Assembly: GCF_001187905.1 (NCBI RefSeq)
Contig: NZ_LGIS01000026.1
Location: 236,458-300,457 of the forward strand
Direction of reading: 5' to 3'
DNA length: 64,000 nucleotides
DNA from: Pantoea sp. RIT-PI-b
GTDB taxonomy: Bacteria > Pseudomonadota > Gammaproteobacteria > Enterobacterales > Enterobacteriaceae
Shown here: positions 8,669 through 17,742 of the stretch, one piece after another
Layout: each line of letters starts with the position of its first letter
How positions within the stretch are numbered: the first letter of the stretch is position 1
The notes under the pieces: model-generated
Told to the model about the DNA's origin: nothing
Databases searched by the model: none
Seen by the model: only the letters and a program-made list of their open reading frames with translations
Position numbers and translations under genes: made by a program

Positions 8669-10270
8669 TTAACCATGACTGATGCGGAACTGCTGCGCGC
8701 GCTGCGCCAGCCGGTCCGATAACTCACGCAGTTGAACAGCGGATTGCACCTGATGCGCGTTCAACGCCTCGTTTTGTTGCAGTTGGCCACTCATCTCCAC
8801 CACTTCTAGTGCGATCTTTTTCACCCGATGACTTTGCGCGGCGCTATTTTGCTGCAGCTCATTCAATTGCGTCACCACGCCGGAAACCGCAGCGCTGATT
8901 TGTCCGAACAGTACCTCGAGCGCTTTCACTTTATCGAAGCCATCATGCACATGCTGCTGCGTGTGCTGAATCAATCCATCGATCTGACGCGTAGATGCGC
9001 CACTTTGCTGTGACAGCAAACCCATCTCTTTGGCGACGACCGAAAAGCTGCGGCCATAAGCGCCGGCATGAGCGGATTCAATCGCGGCATTGAGTGACAG
9101 CAGCCGCGTTTGCATGGACAGATCATCCAGCATGCCCACAATCCCGGCGATGTCATCGGAAGCCGTAACAATCTGCTGCATCTGATTCTCCATGTTATCG
9201 ACTTCCACCGCGCAGTTACGCATTAACGCATCGGCAGACTGTGCCTCCTGGGTTGCCTGCTGGGAGAACTGGGCGCCGATCTCCACCTCTTCTGAGACGC
9301 GATCCAACCGTTGCGACAGATGATGGAAGCTGGCGTTCTGCTTCTGATGTTGCTGCATCACCTGCTCATTATGCTGCTGCATATCTTCAGCACCGGCGGC
9401 GACACTGACCGCCACGGTATTAATATCGCGAACGATCTGTTGCAGGCCACGACGCATGGTATCAATCGACAAAAACAACTGACGCGTTTCCAGGGATTGG
9501 CGGCGCGGGGTGTTATCGCAGGCCAGCAGATCACCGGTAGCGATCTGTGCCAGCTGCGTATTGGCACGCCGCAGCGGCAAAAGCACGCCACGCATCAGTA
9601 AGCTGGAGGCCAGCACCAATAAGGCCATCAGTACCGCGCTGACCATCAGCGACATATTGCGGCTCTGTTTCAAGGTGCTGAGTGTGTTTTGGTTAACGCT
9701 GCTCAGTTGCTGGTTGGCCTGCTCGATTTCACTGAACCAGGCATCATTAAACTGCTGCTGGAATGCCTGCATCGGCACCATAAAAAAGGCGTTGATGTCG
9801 TTGGCTGCCAGTCCTTTCAACTGCTCCTGCAATCCTTGCGCCAGCATAGCGAAACCCTGCGCCAGCGGACTTTCGGCGTTAGCGTGGTAGGCGGCAAACT
9901 GTTGCTGCGCCTGTTGCAGCGAATCATCGGCCGCCGTGGCGAGGCTTTTCCAGCTGTCCACCGAGCCACTTTGCTGGTCCTGCATTAAATAGATGCCGGC
10001 GCGATGGCTGCTATCGCTGGCCGTAAGCAGTTCGATACGGGCTTTATCCAGCAGGGCCAGGCGTTCACGCAGTTGATTCGCCTGTTGCAGCGAGGTTTGC
10101 GTCTGCTTGACGTGGTTGTTGAGTAGCAACACACCCGCAAATTGCAGCAGGCAGAACAGCAGAATGAACAGCAAAAACTGGCTACGTAAACTGGTGAGCC
10201 ACAGCGGTATGCGCAGGGATAACCGCGCGCGCAGTCGATGCGGCAGAGAAAGAACGGACAGGAGTGACAT
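8669..10270 (-). CDS. Methyl-accepting chemotaxis-like protein with divergent signalling tip
   Basis: 533 aa. N-terminal membrane segment (FLLFILLFCLLQFAGVLLL), a periplasmic helical region, a second membrane segment (MSLMVSAVLMALLVLASSLLM), HAMP, then a long cytoplasmic coiled coil. The hairpin tip reads DLSMQTRLLSLNAAIESAHAGAYGRSFSVVA, whereas typical receptors have [29 protein letters not shown], so several near-invariant residues that contact CheA and CheW are changed. No NWETF tail. I chose the ATG at 10270, six bases after GGAGG. It may be a specialised or signalling-deficient receptor. Confidence 0.85.
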   Translation of the reverse strand: MSLLSVLSLPHRLRARLSLRIPLWLTSLRSQFLLFILLFCLLQFAGVLLLNNHVKQTQTSLQQANQLRERLALLDKARIELLTASDSSHRAGIYLMQDQQSGSVDSWKSLATAADDSLQQAQQQFAAYHANAESPLAQGFAMLAQGLQEQLKGLAANDINAFFMVPMQAFQQQFNDAWFSEIEQANQQLSSVNQNTLSTLKQSRNMSLMVSAVLMALLVLASSLLMRGVLLPLRRANTQLAQIATGDLLACDNTPRRQSLETRQLFLSIDTMRRGLQQIVRDINTVAVSVAAGAEDMQQHNEQVMQQHQKQNASFHHLSQRLDRVSEEVEIGAQFSQQATQEAQSADALMRNCAVEVDNMENQMQQIVTASDDIAGIVGMLDDLSMQTRLLSLNAAIESAHAGAYGRSFSVVAKEMGLLSQQSGASTRQIDGLIQHTQQHVHDGFDKVKALEVLFGQISAAVSGVVTQLNELQQNSAAQSHRVKKIALEVVEMSGQLQQNEALNAHQVQSAVQLRELSDRLAQRAQQFRISHG

Positions 10271-10394
10271 CACACGCCTCCAAAAAATAAAACAGGAGTA
10301 TTGGCAGCATGCGTGACAGTTTGGTGACAGCGGGCGCGATTAAGCGGAAAACAGCATAAAGCGCGGCCCTAAATAAAATTGTGGTCCTGAATAG

Positions 10395-11795
10395 CTAGGC
10401 TTTTTGCGTGGTGTATTGCTCAATCAGCGGCAATAACAGCTGCGCCACCGCAGCAAATACCGGCACCACCACCGAATTGCCAAACTGCTTGTAAGCTTGG
10501 GTATCGGATACAGGAATGCGGAACTGGCTTTCGCCCGGCGCTTCAAACCCCATCAGACGGGCACATTCGCGCGGCGTTAACCGGCGCGGGCGGCGCGCCA
10601 TATTGTCGGCCTGCTGGAAATCCGCTTCGCCTTGCGCATGATCCCAGCCGCGATCGATCAAAATTTCCGAGCCATCTTTGTAATATCGCGCCGATAAGGT
10701 GCGCACGCAGATATTCTCAATACGCGGATCGTTCAGGCCAAAACCAAAACCGTTGCCTTTGGCTTTATGCTTCTTCGCATACTGATACAGATAGTTCCAC
10801 AAGATGGGCGACAGCGTATATTTCGCCTCCGGCTGCGCTTCCAGCAGAGTGTGCAGCGGCGGTACGTTTGGCGGATAGAGCGCGGGCAGGGCGCGCAGTG
10901 AAAAGCCGTTGCTGAGTCCGCTATCGCGTCGAATACCCACCAACACAATGCGTTCACGATGCTGCGGCAGGAAGTGGCGCGCATCAATAATCTTCGCATC
11001 CGGTAAGCCGCTGTCGTTGGCATCCGCTACGTCGTAGCCGAGTTCATCCAGCGTTGCCATGATGATGGCGAAAGTGCGGCCTTTATCATGGCTTTTGAGG
11101 TTTTTGACATTTTCCAGCACGAAGAACGGTGGCTTTTTGGCCGCGAGAATGCGCGCCACGTCGAAGAACAGCGTGCCTTGCGCTTCGCACTCAAATCCGT
11201 GCGCGCGGCCCAGCGCATTCTTCTTGCTGACGCCCGCCAGCGAGAAGGGCTGGCAGGGAAAGCCGGCCAGCAGCACCTGGTGATCGGGAATGGTGCGATC
11301 GATATGCTGATAAATTTCCTGCTCATCGCTGATGCCTGCCGGCTGCGTGACCAGGCGGATGTCACTATTAAACTGATGCTGCTGCGGATCGCTATACAGA
11401 TTGGCTTTATAGGTGCGCACCGCTTCTTTATTCCATTCGCTGGTAAACACGCACTGGCCGCCAATCTGCTCAAACCCGCGACGAATGCCGCCAATGCCGG
11501 CAAACAGATCGACAAACTGGAAGCGGGCATCGTCATAATGCGCCGGACGTGCAGGCAGCAGCGCTTGCAGGCTGGCCACTTCAGCGCTGGAGAGCGGCGG
11601 AGCAACACTTTTACCGGCACGAATACGATTCAAACGCGGCACGTTCCAGTCGCGGCCACCGGCTTCGCTAAGGGTGATCACCACATCACGTGCGGCATAG
11701 ATATCGAGCACCTGCAATAACAGCGACGTCGCGTCATCCTGAGCGGTGGTTAACGGGGAGGGCGAGACGGGCGCGGCGGGGTCGATAGCAAGCAT
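10395..11795 (-). CDS. dcm: DNA cytosine-5 methyltransferase Dcm
   Basis: 466 aa, colinear with E. coli Dcm (472 aa), which methylates the inner C of CCWGG. Motif [21 protein letters not shown] binds SAM, motif [14 protein letters not shown] holds the catalytic Cys, motif VI is FVLENVKNL, motif [17 protein letters not shown], and motifs [15 protein letters not shown] and [10 protein letters not shown] end the protein. Unlike in E. coli, vsr does not follow on the same strand; a tailspike-like gene lies upstream and vsr is on the other strand beyond it. Confidence 0.97.
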   Translation of the reverse strand: MLAIDPAAPVSPSPLTTAQDDATSLLLQVLDIYAARDVVITLSEAGGRDWNVPRLNRIRAGKSVAPPLSSAEVASLQALLPARPAHYDDARFQFVDLFAGIGGIRRGFEQIGGQCVFTSEWNKEAVRTYKANLYSDPQQHQFNSDIRLVTQPAGISDEQEIYQHIDRTIPDHQVLLAGFPCQPFSLAGVSKKNALGRAHGFECEAQGTLFFDVARILAAKKPPFFVLENVKNLKSHDKGRTFAIIMATLDELGYDVADANDSGLPDAKIIDARHFLPQHRERIVLVGIRRDSGLSNGFSLRALPALYPPNVPPLHTLLEAQPEAKYTLSPILWNYLYQYAKKHKAKGNGFGFGLNDPRIENICVRTLSARYYKDGSEILIDRGWDHAQGEADFQQADNMARRPRRLTPRECARLMGFEAPGESQFRIPVSDTQAYKQFGNSVVVPVFAAVAQLLLPLIEQYTTQKA

Positions 11796-11878
11796 GCGTT
11801 TTTCCTTAACAGTGAAGCGGCTATGCTATCACTCCTCAGGCGCTGATGATATTGGCGGGACGTGCCCGCCAATCGGCA

Positions 11879-13762
11879 TTACTTCTTCTTGCGCGCTTCC
11901 AGCGCGTATTCCACGCCATTGATGCGTACTTTCACCAACTCGGGCGTTTCGTTGTACTCCGCCGCGTTGGCTTTGGCGGCGCGCAGCAGCAATTCGCCGT
12001 TGTTGTTGTAACCGAAACCGACGCTTTTATTGCCGGTCCAGTGCTGCTCAAATACCACCGGTGTTTTGACCGCTTCATCCAGCTCGGCGGCTTTTTCCTC
12101 CGCGCATTTGGTAAACACTTTACGATAGAGGAAATGCACGCCAGCGCGATGGCGATCCTCACTGTTGGTATCGAGCAGGACTTTGGTAAAGCCGCTATAC
12201 ACCGCCACTTTGACGTAGATACGACACTCGCCGGTTTTGATCTGCTCAATATGGACTTTGGTAATCGGGCAGGAACCTTCGCTATACCAGCTGCAGGCAA
12301 TCTGGCTATTCAGCATCTGGAAATAGATGTGGCCAACACCTTCGGCGGTACGATCGCTGAAATCAACCTGAGTGCCGGACATGCTGTTGTATTGCGCATT
12401 GCCAATTACGCGCATATGCGCCTGCTGCGACTGCTTCAGCTGAATTTCGCCAACGCACCACCAGGCTTCTTTCGCACTACGGTTATCCATCGCATGCTGC
12501 GACGTGACGTAATCATAATTCAGCGAGCCGTTGATAATGGTGCCGCTACTATCAATCTCAATCGAACCGCGCTCATATTCCGACAGCCATTCGCTGTCGG
12601 TGGGAGGCGGCGTGAAATCAAAGCCGTGGCTGCCCTGAATATTCTTTTGCAAAGTGATAGTGCGGCAATAGGCCATATTCAGCGGAGAGTCGCAGGCTTC
12701 GATATTCATCGCCTCAATAATCCACTGGCCATTAGAGAGATCGCCGGGATCGCTGGAGTGTTCAATCCAGCCATTGCGAATCAGCGATTGGGTGCAGCGC
12801 GGTGCATAGATCGCCGGATGCGCGCTGTTGCGCTGAATATTAAAGTTGGAGAGTTCGATAGCGGTAGAGTGATCCCATTTGCCGTTGGGATTATCCGACC
12901 AATAGGCATGAATCAGTGAGTTCTGACAATTGCGCGCATACCATTGGTCGATTTTGCAATCGAGTGTGTCGAGCAGATCCAATCCGCGGCCGCCTAAATA
13001 ACGGAACTCCATGCTGCTGACGCGCAGGAACTGACCGGCTTCAATAATATTTTTAAAGAAGCCTTTGCTATTGGCCGGCAGCGAATTTTGCAGGCTTTCG
13101 CCTTCGACGACAAAGCCGGAGATTTCAACATAGCGCGCTTTTACCGAGAACATCACTTCGTTATCTTTGCGATCCGAAAGCAGTGTTGTTGTGGGAAAAT
13201 AGCCGAAGTTGACTGGCGCTCCCGAAAGTTTAAAGCGGTTAACTTCCTTCGCGGCAATATCAAATTTTGAGATAAAGAATCTGCCGGCGGTAAAACGAAT
13301 GCCGGTAGCGGGATAATTCTTCTGTGACCAGTTAAACATGCGCGTTACGGCTTCAAGGCAATCGGTTTTGCCATCCGCCACCGCGCCAAAATCCAATACC
13401 GTGACGCTGTTATAGTCAAAAACCACTCGTTTCCAGCGCGCGCCTTTGGCGGTCACAATATTCAACCCATAATCTTCAGGCGTGGTTTTATCGGTAATGT
13501 CGTAAACGAATAGACCGCCGCCCATCGCCGTACCGGTGGTGTACTCCAGTACGGAAGCAAGCTCACCGACTTTTTTCGGCTCGGTGGCACGTAGCGCCGC
13601 GACGTCGCGCAGCTGAATAAGCGCTTCGCCGCCACCGGCATTCGCCAGTTCAAGCACCATTTTACTGAATGAGAGCGGGTTGCCATTGGCATCCAGCACC
13701 TGAAGCGTATTACTGCTGCCAGTAGGCGTATCAAGATTGGCACTGTCCGGGTTTTTTACCAT
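11879..13762 (-). CDS. Tailspike-like right-handed beta-helix protein (pectate-lyase superfamily; AmsF/WceF-like)
   Basis: 627 aa. An N-terminal segment is followed by VTVLDFGAVADGKTDCLEAV, the usual entry of phage tailspike / pectate-lyase-superfamily beta-helices, then a long region of short beta-rich repeats. In Erwinia and Pantoea such proteins sit in exopolysaccharide loci (AmsF, WceF) and act on the cell's own polysaccharide; here the gene is a singleton between dcm and vsr. No signal peptide is visible, so export is unclear. I chose the ATG at 13762, preceded by AGGATTGACC; a TTG two codons earlier is possible. Phage origin and domestication are plausible inferences. Confidence 0.7.
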   Translation of the reverse strand: MVKNPDSANLDTPTGSSNTLQVLDANGNPLSFSKMVLELANAGGGEALIQLRDVAALRATEPKKVGELASVLEYTTGTAMGGGLFVYDITDKTTPEDYGLNIVTAKGARWKRVVFDYNSVTVLDFGAVADGKTDCLEAVTRMFNWSQKNYPATGIRFTAGRFFISKFDIAAKEVNRFKLSGAPVNFGYFPTTTLLSDRKDNEVMFSVKARYVEISGFVVEGESLQNSLPANSKGFFKNIIEAGQFLRVSSMEFRYLGGRGLDLLDTLDCKIDQWYARNCQNSLIHAYWSDNPNGKWDHSTAIELSNFNIQRNSAHPAIYAPRCTQSLIRNGWIEHSSDPGDLSNGQWIIEAMNIEACDSPLNMAYCRTITLQKNIQGSHGFDFTPPPTDSEWLSEYERGSIEIDSSGTIINGSLNYDYVTSQHAMDNRSAKEAWWCVGEIQLKQSQQAHMRVIGNAQYNSMSGTQVDFSDRTAEGVGHIYFQMLNSQIACSWYSEGSCPITKVHIEQIKTGECRIYVKVAVYSGFTKVLLDTNSEDRHRAGVHFLYRKVFTKCAEEKAAELDEAVKTPVVFEQHWTGNKSVGFGYNNNGELLLRAAKANAAEYNETPELVKVRINGVEYALEARKKK

Positions 13763-14172
13763 GGTCAATCCTATAAAATTGGAAAGGAAATTGAGCGCGC
13801 CACAGCAGTATAACTATTTGATTGTTAATGTGTTGGTGAGTGCCATTGCTGAATTTAGTGAAATTACTGGCTGCTTTATAAGTCAAAAAAGAAGTGGATG
13901 ATTTTGATAATAAAGCGCAGCGGCTGGGTGTGTTTTTACAGAATAATCGCAGCGTTATTTTATGCATGACTGGCACGAAACGGCGATCAAAGCGTTAATG
14001 AGCCCAATGGGTTATGCAAACGGATTAATTGAATCGCGCTCGCTTTAATGCGTTTCGCTAACGTGGCTGCTGAATGCGGCTGTGCCGATGTACGCCACAC
14101 TCTTTGTCTCGCGTGCTTTCGCTTTTGCCCTAAACCGCTAAAGTTGAAGAAGCGCCAAAACAAGGAAACGCC
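13763..14172. other. 410-bp divergent intergenic region
   Basis: Holds the promoters of the tailspike-like gene (minus) and vsr (plus). AT-rich on the left, more mixed on the right. I saw no ORF or clear operator; a weak RcsAB-like match near 13940-13955 was not convincing. Confidence 0.4.
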
Positions 14173-14649
14173 ATGGCAGACGTTCATTCGCAAGCTATTC
14201 GCAGCAAAAACATGCGCGCCATTCGCAATCAGGACACGGCAATTGAACAGCGTATTGCCTTAATTCTGAAAGATCGTGGTTTTACTTATCGTGTACAGGA
14301 CAAAGCCTTGCCGGGCCGACCCGATTTTGTCTTGCCGAGCGAGAAAGCGATCATCTTTGTCCATGGCTGTTTCTGGCATCGACATCACTGCTATTTATTC
14401 AAGATGCCCGCTACGCGCACTGAATTCTGGAGTGGCAAAATTAACAGCAACGTCGAGCGCGATCGGCGTTATATAGAGCAACTGCGTGAAGGAGGATGGA
14501 AAGTTCTGATTGTTTGGGAGTGCGCGCTGCGCGGCAAACTGCAGCTGGCGGATGGCGCGCTTATCGAACGTCTGGAAGAGTGGCTGTTGGCCGCGACCGA
14601 CAGCAGTGAAATCGATCATCAAGGCTTGCATCACTATCGCGTTGAATAG
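14173..14649 (+). CDS. vsr: Very-short-patch mismatch endonuclease Vsr
   Basis: 158 aa, matching E. coli Vsr (156 aa). It nicks 5' of the T in T:G mismatches arising when Dcm-made 5-methylcytosine deaminates. Visible are RSKNMRAIRNQDTAIEQ, the active-site LPGRPDFVLP with the metal-binding Asp, and IFVHGCFWHRHHC with the His/Cys residues of the zinc site. It is separated from dcm and on the opposite strand; in E. coli the two genes overlap. ATG at 14173, with AAGGAAACGCC upstream. Confidence 0.97.
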   Translation: MADVHSQAIRSKNMRAIRNQDTAIEQRIALILKDRGFTYRVQDKALPGRPDFVLPSEKAIIFVHGCFWHRHHCYLFKMPATRTEFWSGKINSNVERDRRYIEQLREGGWKVLIVWECALRGKLQLADGALIERLEEWLLAATDSSEIDHQGLHHYRVE

Positions 14650-14719
14650 TGCGAGATTGTTGCTTTTAGCCACCATAACAGTTTAGATCTCCCTTTTCTC
14701 TGGGACGCGGAATTGAGCC

Positions 14720-14992
14720 ATGAGCAGCATCAAACTTACCGTTAAGCGCCTGTATCAACTCCGCGATGAGCGGATGGTGAATACCCAAGCCACGGCGCGC
14801 ATTTATCTTGGCGACCAGCTGGTAGCCACCGAGGAGATCAGCGGCATGACGGAAAGTCCGGTGAGCAAGTATTTGCACGCCGGCGATCTGACGGGGCCGT
14901 TACGCGTCGAATGGGACTGTGCGGGCATCGCCGATATGTCAGTGACGGCGGTTGAGCGTTGCCCCTGTTGTCAGGATCACCAACCGGAATAA
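14720..14992 (+). CDS. Hypothetical protein, 90 aa, cysteine-rich end
   Basis: Soluble-looking protein beginning [17 protein letters not shown], with a C-terminal CPCC motif. I do not recognise a family. It lies between vsr and yedI on the same strand and ends 14 bp before the yedI start, so it is probably co-transcribed with yedI. The ribosome site is weak (ACGCGGAATTGAGCC). Confidence 0.65.
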   Translation: MSSIKLTVKRLYQLRDERMVNTQATARIYLGDQLVATEEISGMTESPVSKYLHAGDLTGPLRVEWDCAGIADMSVTAVERCPCCQDHQPE

Positions 14993-15006
14993 TAAGGAAT
15001 ACCATT

Positions 15007-15909
15007 TTGGCAGGAACCAGTTTACTCACGCTTCTGGATGATATTGCGACGCTGCTTGACGATATCTCGGTAATGGGCAAAGTTGCAGCAAAGAAGACCG
15101 CGGGCGTATTGGGTGACGATTTGTCACTGAATGCGCAGCAGGTTAGCGGTGTCAAAGCCAATCGTGAACTGCCCGTCGTCTGGAGCGTAGCGAAAGGCTC
15201 ATTTTTAAATAAATTAATCCTGGTACCGCTGGCGTTGCTGATCTCAGCTTTCGCGCCCTGGCTGATTACGCCGCTGCTGATGATTGGTGGTGCCTACCTC
15301 TGTTACGAAGGGGTAGAAAAAGTGCTGCATAGCCTGAATCACGACAAATCAGAGCAGAGTCCGGAAGCGCGTCAGCAGCGTCTGGACAAACTGGCGCAGC
15401 AGGACGCGGGTGCGTTCGAAAAGGATAAAGTGAAAGGCGCGGTGCGCACCGACTTTATCCTCTCGGCGGAAATCGTGGCGATAACGTTGGGCATTGTCTC
15501 CGAAGCGCCGCTGTTGAATCAGGTTTTAATCCTGGCCGGCGTGGCGATTGTCGTGACCATCGGCGTTTATGGCATCGTGGCGATGATCGTGAAAATTGAC
15601 GATCTCGGTTTTTGGCTGAAGGAGAAATCCTCCAGCGTGGCGCAGGCGATCGGCGGCGTGCTGCTGGCGCTGGCGCCGTGGCTGATGAAAGTGCTGACGC
15701 TGGTGGGCACCATTGCGATGTTCCTGGTCGGTGGCGGCATTGTGGTGCACGGCATCACGCCGTTACATCACGCCATCACCGAGTACAGCGCCGGTTTCAA
15801 CGGCTTTATCTCGACGCTGCTGAGCAACGGCGCCAATCTGGTGATCGGCTTTATCATTGGGTCGATCGTGCTGTTGGGCGTAAATCTGATTGCTAAGCTG
15901 CGTAGCTAG
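15007..15909 (+). CDS. yedI: Inner membrane protein YedI (DUF808)
   Basis: 300 aa, closely matching E. coli Yed[34 protein letters not shown] at the N-terminus, [12 protein letters not shown], and [17 protein letters not shown]. Several hydrophobic segments mark it as an integral inner-membrane protein; its function is unknown. The start is a TTG at 15007, eight bases after AAGGA, which gives the same N-terminus (MAG...) as E. coli; the open frame further upstream overlaps the previous gene. Confidence 0.9.
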   Translation: MAGTSLLTLLDDIATLLDDISVMGKVAAKKTAGVLGDDLSLNAQQVSGVKANRELPVVWSVAKGSFLNKLILVPLALLISAFAPWLITPLLMIGGAYLCYEGVEKVLHSLNHDKSEQSPEARQQRLDKLAQQDAGAFEKDKVKGAVRTDFILSAEIVAITLGIVSEAPLLNQVLILAGVAIVVTIGVYGIVAMIVKIDDLGFWLKEKSSSVAQAIGGVLLALAPWLMKVLTLVGTIAMFLVGGGIVVHGITPLHHAITEYSAGFNGFISTLLSNGANLVIGFIIGSIVLLGVNLIAKLRS

Positions 15910-15956
15910 CAGTTATAAAGCGCAGGAAATTTCTAATCACGGTCAGGAGAACGATG

Positions 15957-16088
15957 ATGAACGACGATATGTTTGAATTTGATATCGATGCACAGCTGGA
16001 ACAGGCTGAAGCCAAAGCGGCAGAAAAAGCCAACGAAGTCCCCGCAGAGATCAGCGACGAAGCGGACTGCGAAGGCTGCAAAATCTGA
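15957..16088 (+). CDS. Small acidic protein ending in CEGCKI, 43 aa
   Basis: Short ORF: an acidic N-terminus (NDDMFEFDID), an Ala/Glu/Lys helix, and the ending DEADCEGCKI. AGGAG at 15945-15949 is seven bases from the ATG at 15957 (another ATG directly before it is too close). A perfect intrinsic terminator follows. The CxxC end could bind metal or form a disulfide; the function is unknown. It lies 47 bp after yedI. Confidence 0.65.
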   Translation: MNDDMFEFDIDAQLEQAEAKAAEKANEVPAEISDEADCEGCKI

Positions 16089-16112
16089 TTTTCCTGCCCA
16101 GGACGCGTTATC

Positions 16113-16144
16113 AAAGCCGACAATAAATCTTGTCGGCTTTTTTT
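16113..16144 (+). terminator. Intrinsic terminator
   Basis: AAAGCCGACA / TGTCGGCTTT 10-bp stem with loop ATAAATCT and a following T-run; it ends the yedI / 43-aa gene transcript. Confidence 0.9.
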
Positions 16145-16269
16145 ATTTACAGGATTTTTAACTGCTTATTCTGATTTGGTCACACTAATAGATTTATCGT
16201 ATAGGAAAATATCGCGCACCGCTGCTATACCTAATATCGTTCATTCAACGGTTAAAGGAGGGTGCGGTT

Positions 16270-16449
16270 ATGATCTTTGCAATCAGTGACGAAGTTCAGC
16301 ACAAACAGGGCGGCCCCACGATGGTGGTGACCGGCTATGCCAGCGGAATGGTCGAATGTCGTTGGTATGATGGTTACAGCGTGCGACGTGAGGCGTTTCG
16401 CAGTGACGAACTCAGTCACCTATCTTCCGCGCAACAGCTGGCCAGTTAA
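16270..16449 (+). CDS. yodC: YodC family protein (DUF2158)
   Basis: 59-aa ORF. MIFAISDEVQHKQGGPTM, then GYASGMVECRWYDGY and RREAFRSDEL, is the DUF2158 pattern (small SH3-like barrel) seen in E. coli YodC. AAGGAGG precedes the ATG. The function is unknown. E. coli yodC lies in the same neighbourhood (yedP-yodC-yedI). Confidence 0.85.
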   Translation: MIFAISDEVQHKQGGPTMVVTGYASGMVECRWYDGYSVRREAFRSDELSHLSSAQQLAS

Positions 16450-16450
16450 A

Positions 16451-16484
16451 CACATTCGGGACGGTTCTCGCCGTCCCGAATGTG
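16451..16484. terminator. Long hairpin between yodC and gpgS (convergent)
   Basis: A perfect 14-bp inverted repeat CACATTCGGGACGG / CCGTCCCGAATGTG with loop TTCTCG lies between two convergent genes. It has no clear T-run, so it may act as a bidirectional terminator or mRNA end stabiliser. Confidence 0.6.
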
Positions 16485-16495
16485 GTTCCCCCGCA

Positions 16496-17716
16496 TCAAA
16501 CCTTGCCGTCATTATCCTCTTCAACTGCCTGATAAATTCGCTGCAGGATGTCAGGAAACGCCGATTGCACGCGACTCCAGCTTGGAATAAACGGTTTCTC
16601 GTTGGGACGTTCAATAAACGCCTGTCCGGCATCAAGAATCGCCTGAGTAAACATCTCCACCGCCGCTTCTTCAATGTGCTGGTCAAACTTGAGGCCGTTC
16701 ATGGTGGCTTCATGGTTATAGACCTCCATCATATCCAGCGCATTGCGATAGTAGGTGGCTTTCAGCACGCGGAATGAATCGCTGGTCAGCGGAACGCCCA
16801 TGGTCGCCAGCTTACGCAGCAGCGACTGCACGATGTCATTACTCATGCGCTTCAATCCGCCGGTTCCGTCATCCTCAGCCAGCGGCTGATGTTTATGATC
16901 GTAGTTGTCGGCGATCTCCACCTGACAAGTCTGGCGCGTGGTGTAATTACGATAAATCTCCGACAGCACGCCAATCTCCAGTCCCCAATCGCCAGGAATC
17001 TTGATGCCGTTGAGCACGTGGGTGCGCATGGCGAACTCGCCAGAAAGCGGATAACGAAAGCTGGTGAGGTAGTCGAGATATTCGGAGTGGCCGTAAACCT
17101 TCTGTAACGAGCGCAGTAGCGGGCCCACCAGCAAACGGCCGACGCGGCCATTCAGCTTGCCATCGGCCACGCGCGCATAAAATCCTTTGCAGAACTCATA
17201 CTGAAACGATGGATTGGCCAACGGATAGAGCAGACGCGCCAGCATGCCGCGTTCATAGGTAACGATATCGCAGTCGTGCAGCGCCACGCACTGGGTACGA
17301 TCGGATGCCAGCGTGTAACCGGTACAGAACCACACGTTGCGCCCTTTGCCGGGCTGGCTCGGCGACAATCCCTCTTTATCCAACTCGGCGTCCAGCGCTT
17401 TCAGGCGCGGGCCGTCATTCCATAGAATGCGGTGGCGCTGTGGCAGGCGTGAAAAGAACTCACGGGCGAAGAGAAACTGATCGCGATCGGCGCGATCGAG
17501 GCCAATCACAATCTCGTCGAGATAGGGCACTTTCGCCAGTTCATTGACGATATTATCCAGCGCCGGCCCTTCCAGTTCCGAGAACAACGAGGGCAAAATC
17601 AGCCCCATCTTGCGTTTGCGCGCGAAGCGCACCATCTCTTTTTCCAGCGATTCGACGCTGCGGTGGGTGAGATTATGAAAATTAGTAATGACACCATTCT
17701 GGTAAAAATCACTCAT
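16496..17716 (-). CDS. gpgS: Glucosyl-3-phosphoglycerate synthase-like glycosyltransferase
   Basis: 406 aa GT-A type glycosyltransferase of the GpgS family. Visible are the nucleotide-binding region MGLILPSLFSELEGPALDN, PGKGRNVWFC and the metal-binding HDCDI of the DxD type. GpgS joins a glucose from an NDP-glucose donor to 3-phosphoglycerate; a phosphatase then yields glucosylglycerate, an osmolyte made under salt or nitrogen stress. The matching phosphatase gene yedP lies 26 bp upstream on the same strand. AAGGATGAG precedes the ATG. Mannosyl-3-phosphoglycerate synthase is an alternative. Confidence 0.8.
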   Translation of the reverse strand: MSDFYQNGVITNFHNLTHRSVESLEKEMVRFARKRKMGLILPSLFSELEGPALDNIVNELAKVPYLDEIVIGLDRADRDQFLFAREFFSRLPQRHRILWNDGPRLKALDAELDKEGLSPSQPGKGRNVWFCTGYTLASDRTQCVALHDCDIVTYERGMLARLLYPLANPSFQYEFCKGFYARVADGKLNGRVGRLLVGPLLRSLQKVYGHSEYLDYLTSFRYPLSGEFAMRTHVLNGIKIPGDWGLEIGVLSEIYRNYTTRQTCQVEIADNYDHKHQPLAEDDGTGGLKRMSNDIVQSLLRKLATMGVPLTSDSFRVLKATYYRNALDMMEVYNHEATMNGLKFDQHIEEAAVEMFTQAILDAGQAFIERPNEKPFIPSWSRVQSAFPDILQRIYQAVEEDNDGKV

Positions 17717-17742
17717 CGTCTCATCCTTCAGGTTTTTGGTCG

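Noticed and set aside
10271..10345. Sigma-28 promoter for the divergent chemoreceptor
   Set aside because: GCCAATAC is present upstream, but no -35 match at 11-base spacing; too weak to call.
11846..12919. 357-codon plus-strand open frame
   Set aside because: Lies antisense to the tailspike-like gene; composition is that of a reverse-strand shadow and no ribosome site precedes it.
13930..13960. RcsAB box upstream of the tailspike-like gene
   Set aside because: Only about nine of fourteen positions match, with poor ends.
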